Positions 34,940 to 46,890 of a DNA stretch of 64,000 nucleotides are shown piece by piece. The notes under the pieces were generated by a model. It searched no databases. It was not told the DNA's origin and saw only the letters and a list, made by a program, of their open reading frames with translations. The first letter of the stretch is position 1. Each line of letters starts with the position of its first letter. Origin of the DNA: Capsicum annuum (taxonomy: Eukaryota; Streptophyta; Magnoliopsida; Solanales; Solanaceae); assembly GCF_002878395.1 (NCBI RefSeq), contig NC_061115.1:92656789-92720788 (forward strand). The letters run 5' to 3'. The position numbers were made by a program, and so were the translations under genes.

Positions 34940-36818
34940 CTAGTATATTTCGCATCCAAGAACTTCCAAAAAAAGTCAATTATCTTTCAAGATTAAAGCT
35001 CTATGGTATGTTAGATGTTCATCCATGGAATCTAATAATCCATTTTTTTAAGTATAGAATCATGATCTTTCGATATTTTTATGAATTATACCTATTAACT
35101 TTCATGAATTTCGAATATTATAGCATGTTTTCACGAAATGGTTGTTATTAAAGCCTACATGTTTGAATAGTGTTGTTTGCTGATTTAAGACTTAATGGGT
35201 GATTTAGTATCCAAATCATGCTACTACTACATGTTTTAACACTGTTCCCATGCTTAGCTTTAATCATGCATTGCAAGTGTTTGATAAAATACCTAGATTA
35301 AATAATTTTGAACAATGACTCCATAAAATATCCCTTAAGCTTTAGTATGTTTTAAATATTATGCTATCCATATCATGTTTATGAAAGTACTGAATAAAAC
35401 CCTCATTTTATGATTTGGTCATCTAATTCGTGCTATCGTATTATGTTCAAAATGAACACTATGTCAAAGTCTTGACACCTATGTGATTGATGAAATGATT
35501 AAATGAATAATTGTGAACAATGATTTTTTCCATGATTTCAAAGCTTTTATGTGTTCCTGTCGTTATTTTTATGAATTCCTGGGGGGTGTGAATACCTAAA
35601 AATATAATTGTTTACTTAGTGTTTGTTGTTTTAGAATTGTTTCAGATAAACAATGAGTGTCATGACTCAGTCAATTATCTTATTTAGTTAAACTTAGATC
35701 AGTTTAGTAATTCAAGTTAGTTCAGTTAAGAGTTGGATTTAGCACTGAGCAAATGTGGGGATGGCGGCTTCCCCGTCAGTTAGGCAGAATTGTTTGTAGC
35801 AGTTCTTATGTTCCATAACTTCATAGCCTGTGTAGGATGATGAGTCACCCGTCAGTTTAGGCTTGACTACCTCCAGGGGTCACCCGTCAGGTTAGGCTTG
35901 ACTCTGCCTAGGTGTCACCATCTATTTAGGCTTGACATCCTAGTTTTTCAGTAGCTTAATGGATCCAAAAATCCATTATTACTACCCATGGCACAGTAAT
36001 AACACCCTTTCAAATGGGGTTACAAGTTGAAGCCCAACTTGTTATAGTGGGGCATATTGGTTAGATGATACCACCCATAGTTTTAGTCAGTAATTAGTAT
36101 AGTTCAGTTTATGTTTGCATTGAAAATCGTATACAATTATCAGTATTTGGTTATCAGATTTAAGTATTTTAGTTTACAAATAATTTTTAAAATCATGTTA
36201 TATGCTTGGTCATGCATTCTTAGACTTTACAGCATTTACGTATCCATATAAGTTACTCAGTTATCTCATACTATTCAGTCAGTCATTATCCATATACATG
36301 AGCCTATGCATATTAGCCTAACCCCTTTTAGCCTACTAGTACAATCAAAGTACAGATCGTCTACTCTTTTCTTGCGTTATAACATCTCATATCGTTGGTT
36401 TAGACATTCTGGTTCCCGACCATTCCTAGATATTCCAACGCACTAGTAGCAAAAACAGTGGTGTGTCCTTATGTTCTAAGGACCAATTCTGATTATCTCA
36501 GTATTTTAGTTTTAGTAGCCAGTTAGAGTTAGTTGGGAACTTGTCGCATCAACTACTTAGTTACTTATTAAGATGCTTTAAGATAATTTTAGTCAGTTTT
36601 TAGTTGTCATTATCAGCCATTTTATCAGTATTATCAGCATTTTTTTACAGATATTATGAGAACTATGATTAAAAACCTTATGGTATTCTAATAAATTCTG
36701 TACATATTCCATGTTACATTGTACAGTGCTCACACAAGGTACCAATATAGGTTTTCTTGTGGTCCTTCGGGGCTTAAGCATTATATGATGCCCAGTGTAA
36801 TGCCATGATTTTTTAGAA
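34940..36818 (+). mobile_element. Diverged LTR piece, plus strand
   Basis: It starts near the donor-like block (TATGGTATGTTAGATGTTCA) and follows array LTR order: CAAGTGTTTGATAAAATACCTAG (about 35273), a CCGTCAGTT block, a CACAGTAATAACACCC block (about 35994), and an end GGTCCTTCGGGGCTTAAGCA. It is more diverged than the array LTRs and carries its own 35-bp tandem repeat. It ends tail-to-tail against the next piece without the terminal TTACA. Confidence 0.75.
35844..35936 (+). repeat. Three 35-bp tandem units
   Basis: GTCACCCGTCAGTTTAGGCT at 35844, a near-identical unit at 35879 and a diverged one (GTCACCATCTATTTAGGCTT) at 35914, each ending GGCTTGAC. The inverted partner LTR has related units (TCAAGCCTTAATCTAATGGG at about 37922 and AGGCCTATCTAATGGGTGGT at about 37625), so the expansion predates the inversion. 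Confidence 0.8.
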
Positions 36819-38785
36819 TCGAATGCCACATGGTGCTCATGATCCCGAAGGACCATAAACTAACCCTCTACTGATATCTGTACTTAAGAACTGCCTAATA
36901 TTGTATAAATGATGCAAAAAACTATTGGAAACTTTCCATAAAGTTCAAAACATCTAAAATACTTAAAATTGAATAATGAATACTGATACATCTGTCTGAA
37001 AAGCCTTTAACTCTATGAACTGTAGATTTGATGGGACATGTCCCCAATTAAATCTGTCTACTAAAAATATACTGAGTCTAATGTCATAAAAAAATATGGA
37101 TCATCCTCAAATGAAGAGGACTCACTGCTATGTCTACTGCTGTTGACTGAGTTAGAACTGCTAAGGGTGCTCTGGATCTCGTACTTTTGAACCTATGGTA
37201 TAAGACACCATAGCGTAAGAGAAAAGTATGCATCAGTACTTTGAATGTAATGGTATGCTAGATGAGATAAGGCTAAATGCAAGAGCTTATGCATGAACAT
37301 AGCTTAACTAAATAACGTGAGAGTACTGAATAAGGACCTATGCATAAATGCACAGACCATAATTAAAATCATCGTGACTTTGAATACTGATACTCGAATA
37401 CTGCTTTACTAAAATCTGAACTCATTACTAATGCTGAGATACTAAATAATTGAATCTTCTGATATTTATAACTGAGTACTGAAGTTGAGATCAGTTCTCT
37501 CTAGCGGAAGATCTCTGAATCTTTTAATAATAGAAATAACGGATTGAGTTTGAGATCAGGCCTATATAACGTGTTATCTCCAGCTTTATTAGCACTGATA
37601 CTGATTAACTTTATATGAGGCCAGGCCTATCTAATGGGTGGTCCATGAATCTATGGAACTGTCTAAGTTTCTTACTGAGATGGGTGACTATATCTGACAG
37701 TCCTGATTTCCGAGTTCTACTCTAAACACTGATATTGAAAATGCAACTGTGGGAGTTCTCACTTAACCGACATGCCCCAAATCTGATCTAGTAGGGTCCA
37801 ACCTGTAACCCTAGATGGAAGGGTGTCAATACCGTGCCACGGGTAAAGACCTCTGCTATAGTCAATCCTGTTTAATGGGTGACCCTAAATAGGAAGTCAA
37901 GACTAAGGCAATATGATAGTCAAGCCTTAATCTAATGGGTGACTCCTGGTCCTACACTGTCTACGCAGTTCTTGAGTTTAGGGACTATTACTAATGACTC
38001 TACCTCTCTAATGGGGAAGCTGTCATACCTACACTCGCCCGGTACTAGTTCCTACTCTCAACTTAAAGACGCTAAACAAATTATTGGACAATACTAGACT
38101 GAGATGAATCTATTATTGATTATCTTACTTGACTGATCTGACTGATTTTACTTGATTTTGTTATCTGACAGAATAGTTTTGAATCTCGTTATCTAACTGT
38201 ATGATACTAAGTTTTGAATTGATTACTTAAATTCTACTGAGGTCTGAAACTGAATTCTTGAATACTACTAAGATCTGAGTTGAATGCTAAACTTAAGTTG
38301 GAATGCTAATGATACTTAGATTACTGAGATTTCTTAAGTTCTGTGACTGTCTTAGAGTACTGAATTCTATAACTGACTGAGTTCTAAGGATTATGGCTAG
38401 ACTGAGATTATCCTGAACACTGACACTGGCTCTAGAAAACAGCTAATATGTCGGGTATAAATACCTCCAGGACTTGATAACATAAAAGTAAAATATAACC
38501 ATTCTTGAATAATCATGACCACGGACTTTCATTCACAACACAGTCAAAACGATATCTCATCAATCACTTGAATGCCAAACATATGTAAATGTATAAGGAA
38601 TGCATACTAATATCTCATAGTTGTTCAATAAGGAATACACATGGATAAAAATGCATGCAACTTATAATAACACATTCACTAAGGCATTTCAACAAACGCT
38701 TGGCATGCATTAGTTATAACAAAATTGGGCATTTCATGCTTAATTTTTGATTTGATAATGCATTCCTTAAGGTATTTGATAATCT
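36819..38785 (-). mobile_element. Diverged LTR piece, minus strand, inverted partner
   Basis: On the minus strand the end block GGTCCTTCGGGATCATGAGC lies at about 36840-36859, facing the same block of the plus-strand copy only about 75 bases away. Going right it follows LTR order backwards to TGCATGCCAAGCGTTTGTTG near 38690. It stops at about 38785 where retroelement RNase H sequence begins. It shares the subfamily-specific 35-bp units with the plus-strand piece, giving inverted arms of roughly 1.9 kb. Confidence 0.75.
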
Positions 38786-39240
38786 GAAAGAATGGTTCGT
38801 GTCTGACCCTACCTTATGTCCCATGATTGGTCTGGCCCATTTGAGGTCATGTGTGATGCAAGTATTGTGGCCATTAGTATGCTCCTAGGCCATAGAAAAG
38901 AGAATATATTTTACCTAATTTATTATACCATCAATGCATTGAAACCCACACAAAAGGACTATACAATGACTGAGCAAGAGGTGCTTGTTGTGTTTTTTGC
39001 CTTTGAAAAATTTTTGGTACTATCAAATTGGGAAAAAAGTCATTATCAGTATAGATTACGCAGCTTTAAGATATCTAATGTCAAAAAGGGATGCAAACTT
39101 GAGATTGATTTGTTGGGTTCTCTTACAAGAATTTGAGTTTGAGGTGAAGGATAAAAAAGTAGCCAACCATCTCTTAAAACATATTCACGATAGCAGATAC
39201 AAACCATCAATGTTTCAACACCCTCTATTTTTATAAAAGA
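38786..39240 (+). pseudogene. RNase H fragment of an Athila-type pol
   Basis: RNase H removes RNA from the RNA:DNA hybrid during reverse transcription. The fragment reads FEVMCDAS (catalytic Asp), then YYTINALKPTQKDYTMTEQE (second acidic site), then after a 1-base shift near 39015 SIDYAALRYLMSKRDA and a C-terminal FEFEVKDKKVANHL. Neighbouring RT and integrase are absent. It is about 80% similar by eye to 55080-55270 in element Z. Flanked by an LTR piece on the left and a minus-strand 3' UTR on the right, it is an orphan. Confidence 0.85.
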
Positions 39241-40480
39241 TCTTAATATAGTGTATATGCAATACAAGTACTCCTACAAAATTGGATAAGGACATGGCAT
39301 TAAATTTAGAACAAACACCTTAATATATCTATTGTTTTAATACCCAAAAAGGCAATAACTAGACTACAACCTCTACGCACTCATATAAAATAAGTCCTTG
39401 TTCACTTAATATATGTAGTAAAATCCATTACTAGGACTATCAAATCTTTTATTCTCACCAAAAAGTTAGGTTGTGTGTGTTAGATACCATAGGGTTGCCC
39501 TTATTTTCTAAGCTTTACATTTTGAGTTAGGATCACTATAGGTATTTTCTAGGCTTGTAATAGAGGATTGGGGATAGGTATGATACATTTGGACATAATT
39601 ACTTATTTCTTCTTGGAACTAAACTACTCTTTAATACACTTTCTTATTTTCTTTTCTTTTTCTCCTTTTTTAATCAATATTTTCATATTTATGTGTGTTT
39701 TTGCCTTTTTTTAAACTTTATTTACCATAAAATTTGTGACCACACCCAAATCTGTATCCCTTTCTTTTCTTAAATTTCCTTATCATAATCTTACTCAGCT
39801 ATCTACCGCTCTAATAGCCACTCTGAACTTAGATAATTTAACTGAGTTGAGGTATACAATGTCCATTAAGGAAACAAAGAAAAAAAAGTTTATTGTACTT
39901 TATATGAAGAGGTAAATAGGTTCATGAAAGAAAAAATGATCAGTTATGGATCAAATATGGGTTCAAGGATACTTATTCATTTTTTCTATTCATTAGGCTA
40001 AAGTGGACTAATCCAAACATGGTTGATGATCCTTTCATGAACTCATATATTATAGCTTGTAATAAAACTAATCAGTCAAGATTTAGATTGCTCAAACACA
40101 CCCACTAGGTAATGTACCTTTATTACTCATGGTTCAAGGCTTTCGTCTAAATTATGACATATTCAGTTCATGTTAGATCAGCTAGGTTAACTTATTAACA
40201 ATTTCTAATGCCATGTCTAGATTATAAATTATTATAACCCAAAAAATGCAAACACCACTTTACGAAATTTTATTTAGAGGGGTATTAGTTTAAACTGAAA
40301 ATTCAAAATATGTAGGCATGCTTATTCAAATTAGACAACATTAAATTCTTTTAAATTACTCTATGTTACAGAAAAAAAACTACATCAAATGAAAAGTAAA
40401 AACACCTAAACATGTCGGTTCTAAATGTGATAGTACAATCGAGGTTAAACAACACGATAATAAAGCACTCAGTTGTAGAA
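39241..40480 (-). mobile_element. Athila element X, 3' untranslated region
   Basis: There is no coding sequence here; the DNA is A+T-rich. Read on the minus strand from 40480, it is similar to the region after the 3' ORF of element Z: the TAATACCCCTCTAAA and GACATGGCATTAGAAATTG blocks correspond to GATACCCCTCCAAA and GTCATGGCATTCGGAATAATTG at 58938-59028. Beyond about 39900 nothing recognisable remains except poly-purine/poly-pyrimidine runs (39640-39680). I could not place a 3' LTR start. Confidence 0.6.
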
Positions 40481-41840
40481 CACCTCCTACCCAACTATAA
40501 GATGAAGCACTATCCTTAGTGCATAGTTATGAAATTCTAAAAACATAGGTGTGAACACATAGCTATGGCACACGTGGTGTTAGATCATGAATTCTTCTCT
40601 GGTGAGGCCTCTAAATGGACCCCAGTTTCAGAACTAGTGGCACTAGTTGTGGCCAGGGCTCTCATGTCAATGTGGGCCATGACAATTGATGTTGAACTCA
40701 ATGTTAGAATAGAATTGAGGGCTAATATTGGACCCTTACTCACGCCAGTAATAATATTTATAATTTGTCACATTCAAGAGTTGCCAGCTCCTATTCCTAT
40801 CTCATGGACCTCATATAGTTGGTCCTATAATGAATACTTACTAGCTTCAACAACTGCACTTATATCCTCTCTTTCACGTCTTCTTGTCATTCTTTTGTTG
40901 GTTTTTTATTCACCCTCTTTTCAAATATTTCCTTTTCCTTTTGTACCATAAATGTTGGGCACTTCTTCAATTAGTATATCCTCTTAACGAGCATCGTAAG
41001 AGTAGAAAAACATTATATGGTCGTACTACCATATTCTCTATGGCAGCCCCTAGTGCACCCAACTCCTCATGAATACCTACTAGGTTTGGTGATTGCAATT
41101 TTTCAAGCTTCTTGATTGTTCTCTACTCAAAGCTGTCAAATCTTATATGCATACCATACATCTCATTCCTAATCTCCTTTTTAACCAATGTTGCACCTTT
41201 TCCTTAATATTTTCCAATTCTTTCTTAATGGAAACTGGTCATTTTAATACATCACTTAGAAATTCTAAAAGCAAAGACATATGCACCAATAGGTGGATGT
41301 GGTATAGATGGTCTTGAGGTCGGAGGAATCTATGGAGCCCACAACAATAGTAAAGGCAAGTGTCTTAGGTTATACTGTCTCAAACTTTGTGCCTCTAAGG
41401 TCTAAGAAATCTAAATTATCAATATTCGTGTGGTTGGTGGAATAAAATGCACCTTTTAGCAATGATGCACACATATTTGATCTAGAAATCCAGTTAGCTT
41501 GATGCCAAATCAAAACCAAATTTATTATCTTGTGGGCCTTCACCAAGTTATCCATATTAGGGAGAACAAGTACCCTCTAATCTAAGAAAATCAATGTGAG
41601 TAGAAAAGGGAAGGAAAAACTTGTATCTACACTCATAGCTCTATCATGGATCTCTTGAGCAATGATCTTTGCTATGTCGATATCATATACATCCATAATA
41701 TCTTCTACAAATTCAACCATGTTATGTCTTAAAATGTTGTATCCAGCTTTTGGGATCAATTGGTGGAGAACCAGTGTCCACCAAGCATTTAGTATGAATT
41801 TTAGGTTGTCCTTAGTAATCTTATAAAAAAAACCTTCAAT
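40481..41840 (-). pseudogene. Element X 3' ORF (envelope position), 'putative plant transposon protein' type, broken
   Basis: The most readable part is 41370-41830 on the minus strand: KITKDNLKFILNAWWTL leads into AGYNILRHNMVEFVEDIMDV, then YDIDIAKIIAQEIHDRAMSV and FPFLLTLIFLD, a stop, and MDNLVKAHKIINLVL. The same pattern (GY-hydrophobic-ID-A--I--EI, then DT----T-CLRHLCL) occurs in elements Y and Z. From 41370 down to 40480 it is stop-ridden but alignable at DNA level with 58300-58700. Function unknown; I identify the domain from memory of the family. It follows gag directly because pol is deleted. Confidence 0.65.
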
Positions 41841-42239
41841 CCATGGTCATTCTCTTGCTCATAAGAAATAACACTGGTGATCCATCTTTAAAAATCTCAT
41901 AGAGGGTTGCTTAAGTAAGCTCAACCTTAACTGCTTATAATGACTAGAAACATATAGCTAATGCTAGCTATTAGATCACATAAGGCTCATGTGAGATTTA
42001 AAGACCCAATAGTACAAGAGATGGAGAGTATTCCCAAGGTTTTATTTTTTTATAAAAACTAAGACGCAATGGCTCTATAGTTGTGCAAATTATCAGATTC
42101 TCTTTCAATAACTAAAGGCTTCTGAGAAGCATCATCATTCATCACTAACTTTCCATTTCATTGTTATCCATATCCTTAATGATTATGGATCATTTCTCAT
42201 GTTATCAATGACATTAATAGGTGGATCAATAGTGTCCTT
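41841..42239 (-). other. Deletion zone of element X
   Basis: No protease, RT, RNase H or integrase motif is visible on either strand. Gag C-terminal sequence ends to the right and 3' ORF sequence begins to the left, so roughly 4-5 kb of pol, judged from element Z, is missing here. The exact breakpoint cannot be set by eye. Confidence 0.5.
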
Positions 42240-43930
42240 ACCACTCTGAGTTGTAATAAATAGACAATGGCTATCATTTATTAAGTTCTGATGAGTGTTG
42301 CTAGGAAGAGCTCCTAGTTGATGTTGATTTAATGTGGCTGACATCTATTTATACTGCTGCTCAAACTTCTTGATGGTTGTTATATGTGACTTGTCCTTCT
42401 GACTCAACCCTTAAATAATTGTTGTGAATTTTTTAAGGCAACTCTCTTAGCTTTCCATACCTTTTAAAAGTTTTTCAAGAAACACCTCCATTCGTGAGTT
42501 TTTAGATTCAGTATCTCAGTTCCTTGGTAGAACATAAGGTCCACCTTTCTACTTTAGTCTTATTTACTTCTCAAGGCACCATCAAACTATTTATTCATGT
42601 TTATATTCTTTTGTCCATAATAGTCTTGACCTTGGTTCTTGCCTTGAGTTCAAATTTTTCTTGTTAGACCCTTGGCCCTTGGCTCAGAAACATGCTATTT
42701 CTCTATAAAAATACATAACTTCTTCCTTAGAATTTGACTCTTTATTTTTAAAAGCCTTACTCTATGCACCCACTTTATTTACCTTTTTTCTCCTACTCCT
42801 GCAAATTGCTTTGTAAGATAACTAAATTTTAGACCGTAGTTGTGCCACTGTTGAGCCATTATCTTATCTAGTGCTCTCTTCTATTTGGAGGATCCAACTT
42901 CATAAGTGTCAATTAATCTTTCCACATCCCGAGTGTGAAACCCTTGGTTGGTTTTAGTAATACAATCTAAGATCTTTGTAGCCTGCTCACATTGCAGACT
43001 CATGAATGCTCGACCAGTAATCATGTGTGATACTATCTTAGTATTGGCATTCAAAGCATCCTAGAAGATTTCAAGCAAGTTTCTTCCAGTAATTCTATTT
43101 TTTGGCACGCTCTAAAGTTGTTTTCTTAATGTCAACCATGTTTTATATAATTCCTTTGAATATAAATGTTGCAGTTATATATCTCATCTTTTAAATATAC
43201 CATTTTGGAGTGTAAGAAAAATCAATCCGAGAACTTAGTCCTCAACTCTTTTCAAGTAGTGATAAATTTATGGGGAAGCTCCCCTAACCATATAGTAGCT
43301 TCCTATGTTAGAGATAATGGGAATAATATTAGTCATATTGCTTGCTTACTCAACCCAGGTAGGTTGTATGAAGTCCAGATCCACTCAAAGTTCTTAAGAT
43401 GCATGTTTACAAAACAAGTATGCAGGACAACAAACACCCCTTCAAGTTGTGTAACTAAATCATCACACTCATAATATAGAACATAGTCCCTTGGGGTAAT
43501 TTAGTATGAACGATTACCTTTGTTTTAAGTGGTTTAACATACCCTAAATCTTTTTCTGGATCATTGTAAACCATCATATTATGTTTTATGGGTTGCTAAA
43601 CTTTGTTCCTTCTCAATCTATACATTGTATCAAGTGCGAATAGACGATCATCCTTTTTCTATATATCTCTTTCTTCCATAGCTACTCATCAATAAATTTC
43701 TTGCCTAGTATTTTTCTCGATAGTTAATGTGAATTAACTTGCTCTAAAGCTTCCTAAATATCATGTTGAAGAGGCCGATTCAATGTTGCTGGATAATCCT
43801 GAACTATTTTGGTCTAAGATCCTTCATCATGAACTCCTTCTCTCACCATCTTTTAATTGTTTCTTAGAGTTCTCTCATGTTCAGGATCAGATAGAACCAG
43901 GGGATTGCATTACCTCCGAGTACTAGGCAT
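42240..43930 (-). pseudogene. Element X gag, Athila type, broken
   Basis: The candidate ATG is at 43930-43928 (MPSTRR), followed after a stop by PLVLSDPEHERTLRNN. The capsid core near 43170-43290 reads GKLPHKFITT, stop, KELRTKFSD, and continues SKMVYLKDEIYNCNI. The C-terminal part at 42240-42520 reads KKFEQQYK and SATLNQHQLGALPSN, then NDSHCLFITTQSGK. That ending recurs in gag Y and Z. There is no CCHC knuckle, as usual for this lineage. Many stops and frame changes; no product possible. Confidence 0.78.
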
Positions 43931-44024
43931 ACACTGATGGGTTACCTAGAAATAGCAAAAAATTAAACATCAACAAATAAAACCAACAATTGCAACAAAC
44001 TTAATATATTACTTTATAATCGTA

Positions 44025-44041
44025 TTCCTCGACAATGGTAC
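44025..44041 (-). other. Degraded primer binding site of element X
   Basis: On the minus strand GTACCATTGTCGAGGAA follows AAATTTTT. It corresponds to the TGGCGCCGTTGCCGGGGAA-like site (tRNA-Asp type, from memory) of Athila elements, with several substitutions. The neighbours at 48242 and 52101 are degraded versions of the same site. Confidence 0.7.
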
Positions 44042-44048
44042 AAAAATT

Positions 44049-45540
44049 TGATGTCTCCCAAATTACTCATTCCAATAAAGTAAAAAGTAGTCGTTGAACA
44101 AATATACAGCTCAACTAGGTTGGGGTCAATCACACAAGAAATAGGTCAAAATTCTGTCAAGAGGTTGTCTATATAACTAGCAATGTAGTAAATATAAAGG
44201 GGGGGTTTTAAGAGTAAATTGTATTGGTAACAATTATTGGTTTATTAAAATGTGATCAATATGAGATGAGCATTAGGATTGTGATCCTCATGACTTCATA
44301 ACTACATAGGTTTTTTTTGCTAGAAGACTATCCAAATTTTTATATTCATAATCTATAAATATATGAATCACCTAAATTTCTCTCGACCTTGGTTAAACAA
44401 ATTTCACTCATCTCCTTCAAAACTTAGAAGGTCACATTACTAACTGTTGTTCTATGATCTTAGACTAGATATTCTGATTAAAGCTAAAGTTAATTATATG
44501 AACATTGATAACTTTAATTATTTTTTTGTTATATTTTTTCCCAAACTCTACCTGTCTCTCAAGCAACTCACGAATACAGGAGAATTCCTGAAGTTTGAAA
44601 CCTTCAAGAAAACAATCAGATCAAAGGAAATACCAATAAATTCAAGCACAGTGATCATGAGTAACTTTATACTTACCCATTTTATTAATTCAACATGGTT
44701 TCCACAACCTTAGTTATGGGGTTTAGCTACTCTCGAAAATAAGCATTGAAAAATAATACAAATATGAAAGCATAATTGCTCACTTTCAAGAATCAAAACT
44801 ATGAAATCTTAAATTGAATAAGAACCGTAAAGACCAATATCAATGATTCCATGGGCAATAATATGTCTAAGAATCTAAAAATAATGTAAAAGTTTGTAAC
44901 TCTAAACAAGAAAGAAGATAAGATTATTTGAAGACATAATAAAATTTTCCTAAAAAAAATTGGAAAACAAAAGTAAGAAGTGATGAGGTCATTGGAAATG
45001 AGTCGTATGACTGACTACATCTCGTTGTCATTCTTTTGGACATGTTGTCACTTTGACCTTTGTTTATTTGTAATGACTTTTCATGTCTCTATATGAGTTT
45101 GAGGATGACTCATTATAAAATTACTTTTCCTCAATGATTTAGAACATTTTTGAAAATCAGAATGACTACTCAAAATGAGTCATTGTTAGACATGACGACT
45201 CGTAATCTCCACTTGTCAACTTTTGTACCAAATTGTAATCTTTAATAACTTCATCATATTTGATCAAAATGAATCTCTCTATGACTTTTAGCGTGTCCCT
45301 AAAAGTATTGGTCAACCTACCTCTTCATCGTTCAGGCCAATAACCTTTTAGGATTAATGACAACCTAGACAATGACTAGTTTTGTGTCCCAATGACTCAT
45401 TACCCAGGATATCTTCTGGAACTTGTGCATTTTTTACTTTCTTTATTTCGATCAAATCTAACCCTATATTTTTGAAAAACTCAACAACCACATAATATCT
45501 AGATAAAAGCACCTTCAAATTTGCAAGAGTTTGTTATGTT
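44049..45540 (-). mobile_element. Element X LTR (5' LTR, minus strand)
   Basis: On the minus strand it ends GGGAGACATCA just before AAATTTTTGTACC. The sequence before that, GATTGACCCCAACCTAGTTG, matches the LTR ends of Y (GATCGACCCTAACC) and Z (GGATCAACCATAATC). The outer part (44980-45400) is dense in TGACTCA/GAGTCAT motifs, as in LTR Z. The start is uncertain by about 100 bases. Confidence 0.6.
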
Positions 45541-45589
45541 AAGAATCTTAAGTATCGTAATGTTGTGGAAAATAAAAATGCAAAAGGAA

Positions 45590-46890
45590 ATATCAAAGTG
45601 GGCAACCTAAGACACACCTCGATCCTTATTAAATGAGTCTAAAATTTCCAAAAATTATGAGGTTGAGTACTCAACGTGTTCTTCTGATGATCAACATACT
45701 CCTCGAACCACTAGGGCCAATACCAAGGAATTGAAAAAGACCAAAGATAAAGTTACACCTTATTTGGTGCCCGTTATCACCCTATGAAACCCTCCTAGTA
45801 TAAAGGGAGAGGTAAGTAATCATACCTTAATGGGAGTAAGCCCAAAACTAAGGAGAATACAAAGGTGATATGTTTTTTAAGGGAGGAAGAGTCCCACCTA
45901 AATCTTTCGATAAACCTACTACAAGACATACTAAAAGAAGCTCAAAATCAAATGGATGGTTTATCTCAAATGAAGTACATTACTATATTGATGATATTGA
46001 GCTAAAAAAACAAAATGATCATTAAATGAAGTATTTAGGAAGAGCCTCGCATGTTACCCGAGGTACTTCATCAAAGTCTTGAGTTGTACCAGGTGTTTAA
46101 ATTGTACAAATTAGACTGGATGACTAATCGATTGGGCATATATAGGACTAAATTAATGAGAGTTAAACATATAATATACATCCTTACTAAATAATATGAC
46201 TCCTTATAAGAAGGCAAAATACATGAGATAGCAACCTAGATTAGACATAGTAATGATGAGAGGTAAGTCAATTGATATATCTATGAAACTTATATTAGAG
46301 ATATTGTTTGGGGAAGTATTTGACATAGAAGAGGAAACTCCAAAATATGACTATCATATGGTAAAATTGAACAATTAAAAAATTTATCTAATAAAGAAAA
46401 GCTTATTTATATTACGTTCTTGGCAGGACACATTATAGAGGCCATGGAGAATTTAAATTAGATAATTAGGTCAACAATCTATAAGAATTCATTGAGTTTA
46501 ATCACCAAGTCATGTTGGTCCAATGTTAGGAAATATTTAGCACTGGCTACAAATGGTAACATAGTTAGTGCTGACAATGCTAGCATGGTTGGTGCATTCA
46601 TGGAATAGTTGGTGATGAACATATCATATATTATTTTGGATGAGATCTAGGATAGGGCATTACATTATGATACGTCAAGAAATTAGGGCACTTATCATGC
46701 GTCAGGAAATTAGGGCACTTATGATCCTTAAAATGGTGAATAGATGCAAATACGAAGGTACTTTTATATGTATATGATAGAATTTTAGGTGTTTGCAGGT
46801 CAAATTATTGTCAATAAGTAGAGTGCTAGATTTTGGACAAAATGGGCATTGGATGAGAATTTCCATAATTAGGGATCTAACCACAGTTGT
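45590..46890 (+). pseudogene. Element Y 3' ORF (envelope position), broken
   Basis: This is a plus-strand remnant of the same 3' ORF as in X and Z. An acidic, Lys-rich N-terminal part reads EVEYSTCSSDDQHTPRTTRA. The domain proper is at about 46250-46690: MMRGKSIDISMKLILEILFG, then TPKYDYHMVK, then SLSLITKSCWSNVRKYLAL and SADNASMVGAFMEQLVMNIS. A 9-residue duplication (RQEIRALIM type) sits at 46670-46723. Several stops. Pol and gag of the same copy are not present upstream, where element X's LTR lies in inverted orientation. Confidence 0.65.
46670..46723 (+). repeat. 27-bp in-frame tandem duplication
   Basis: ATACGTCAAGAAATTAGGGC... at 46670-46696 is followed by ATGCGTCAGGAAATTAGGGC... at 46697-46723. 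Two differences separate the units. The length is a multiple of three, so the reading frame of the former ORF is kept (RQEIRAL twice). Confidence 0.85.

Noticed and set aside
40565..40951. A 128-codon plus-strand open stretch with hydrophobic C-terminus
   Set aside because: It lies antisense to the degenerate end of the element X 3' ORF, whose DNA aligns with 58300-58700. The hydrophobic tail is a T-rich tract.
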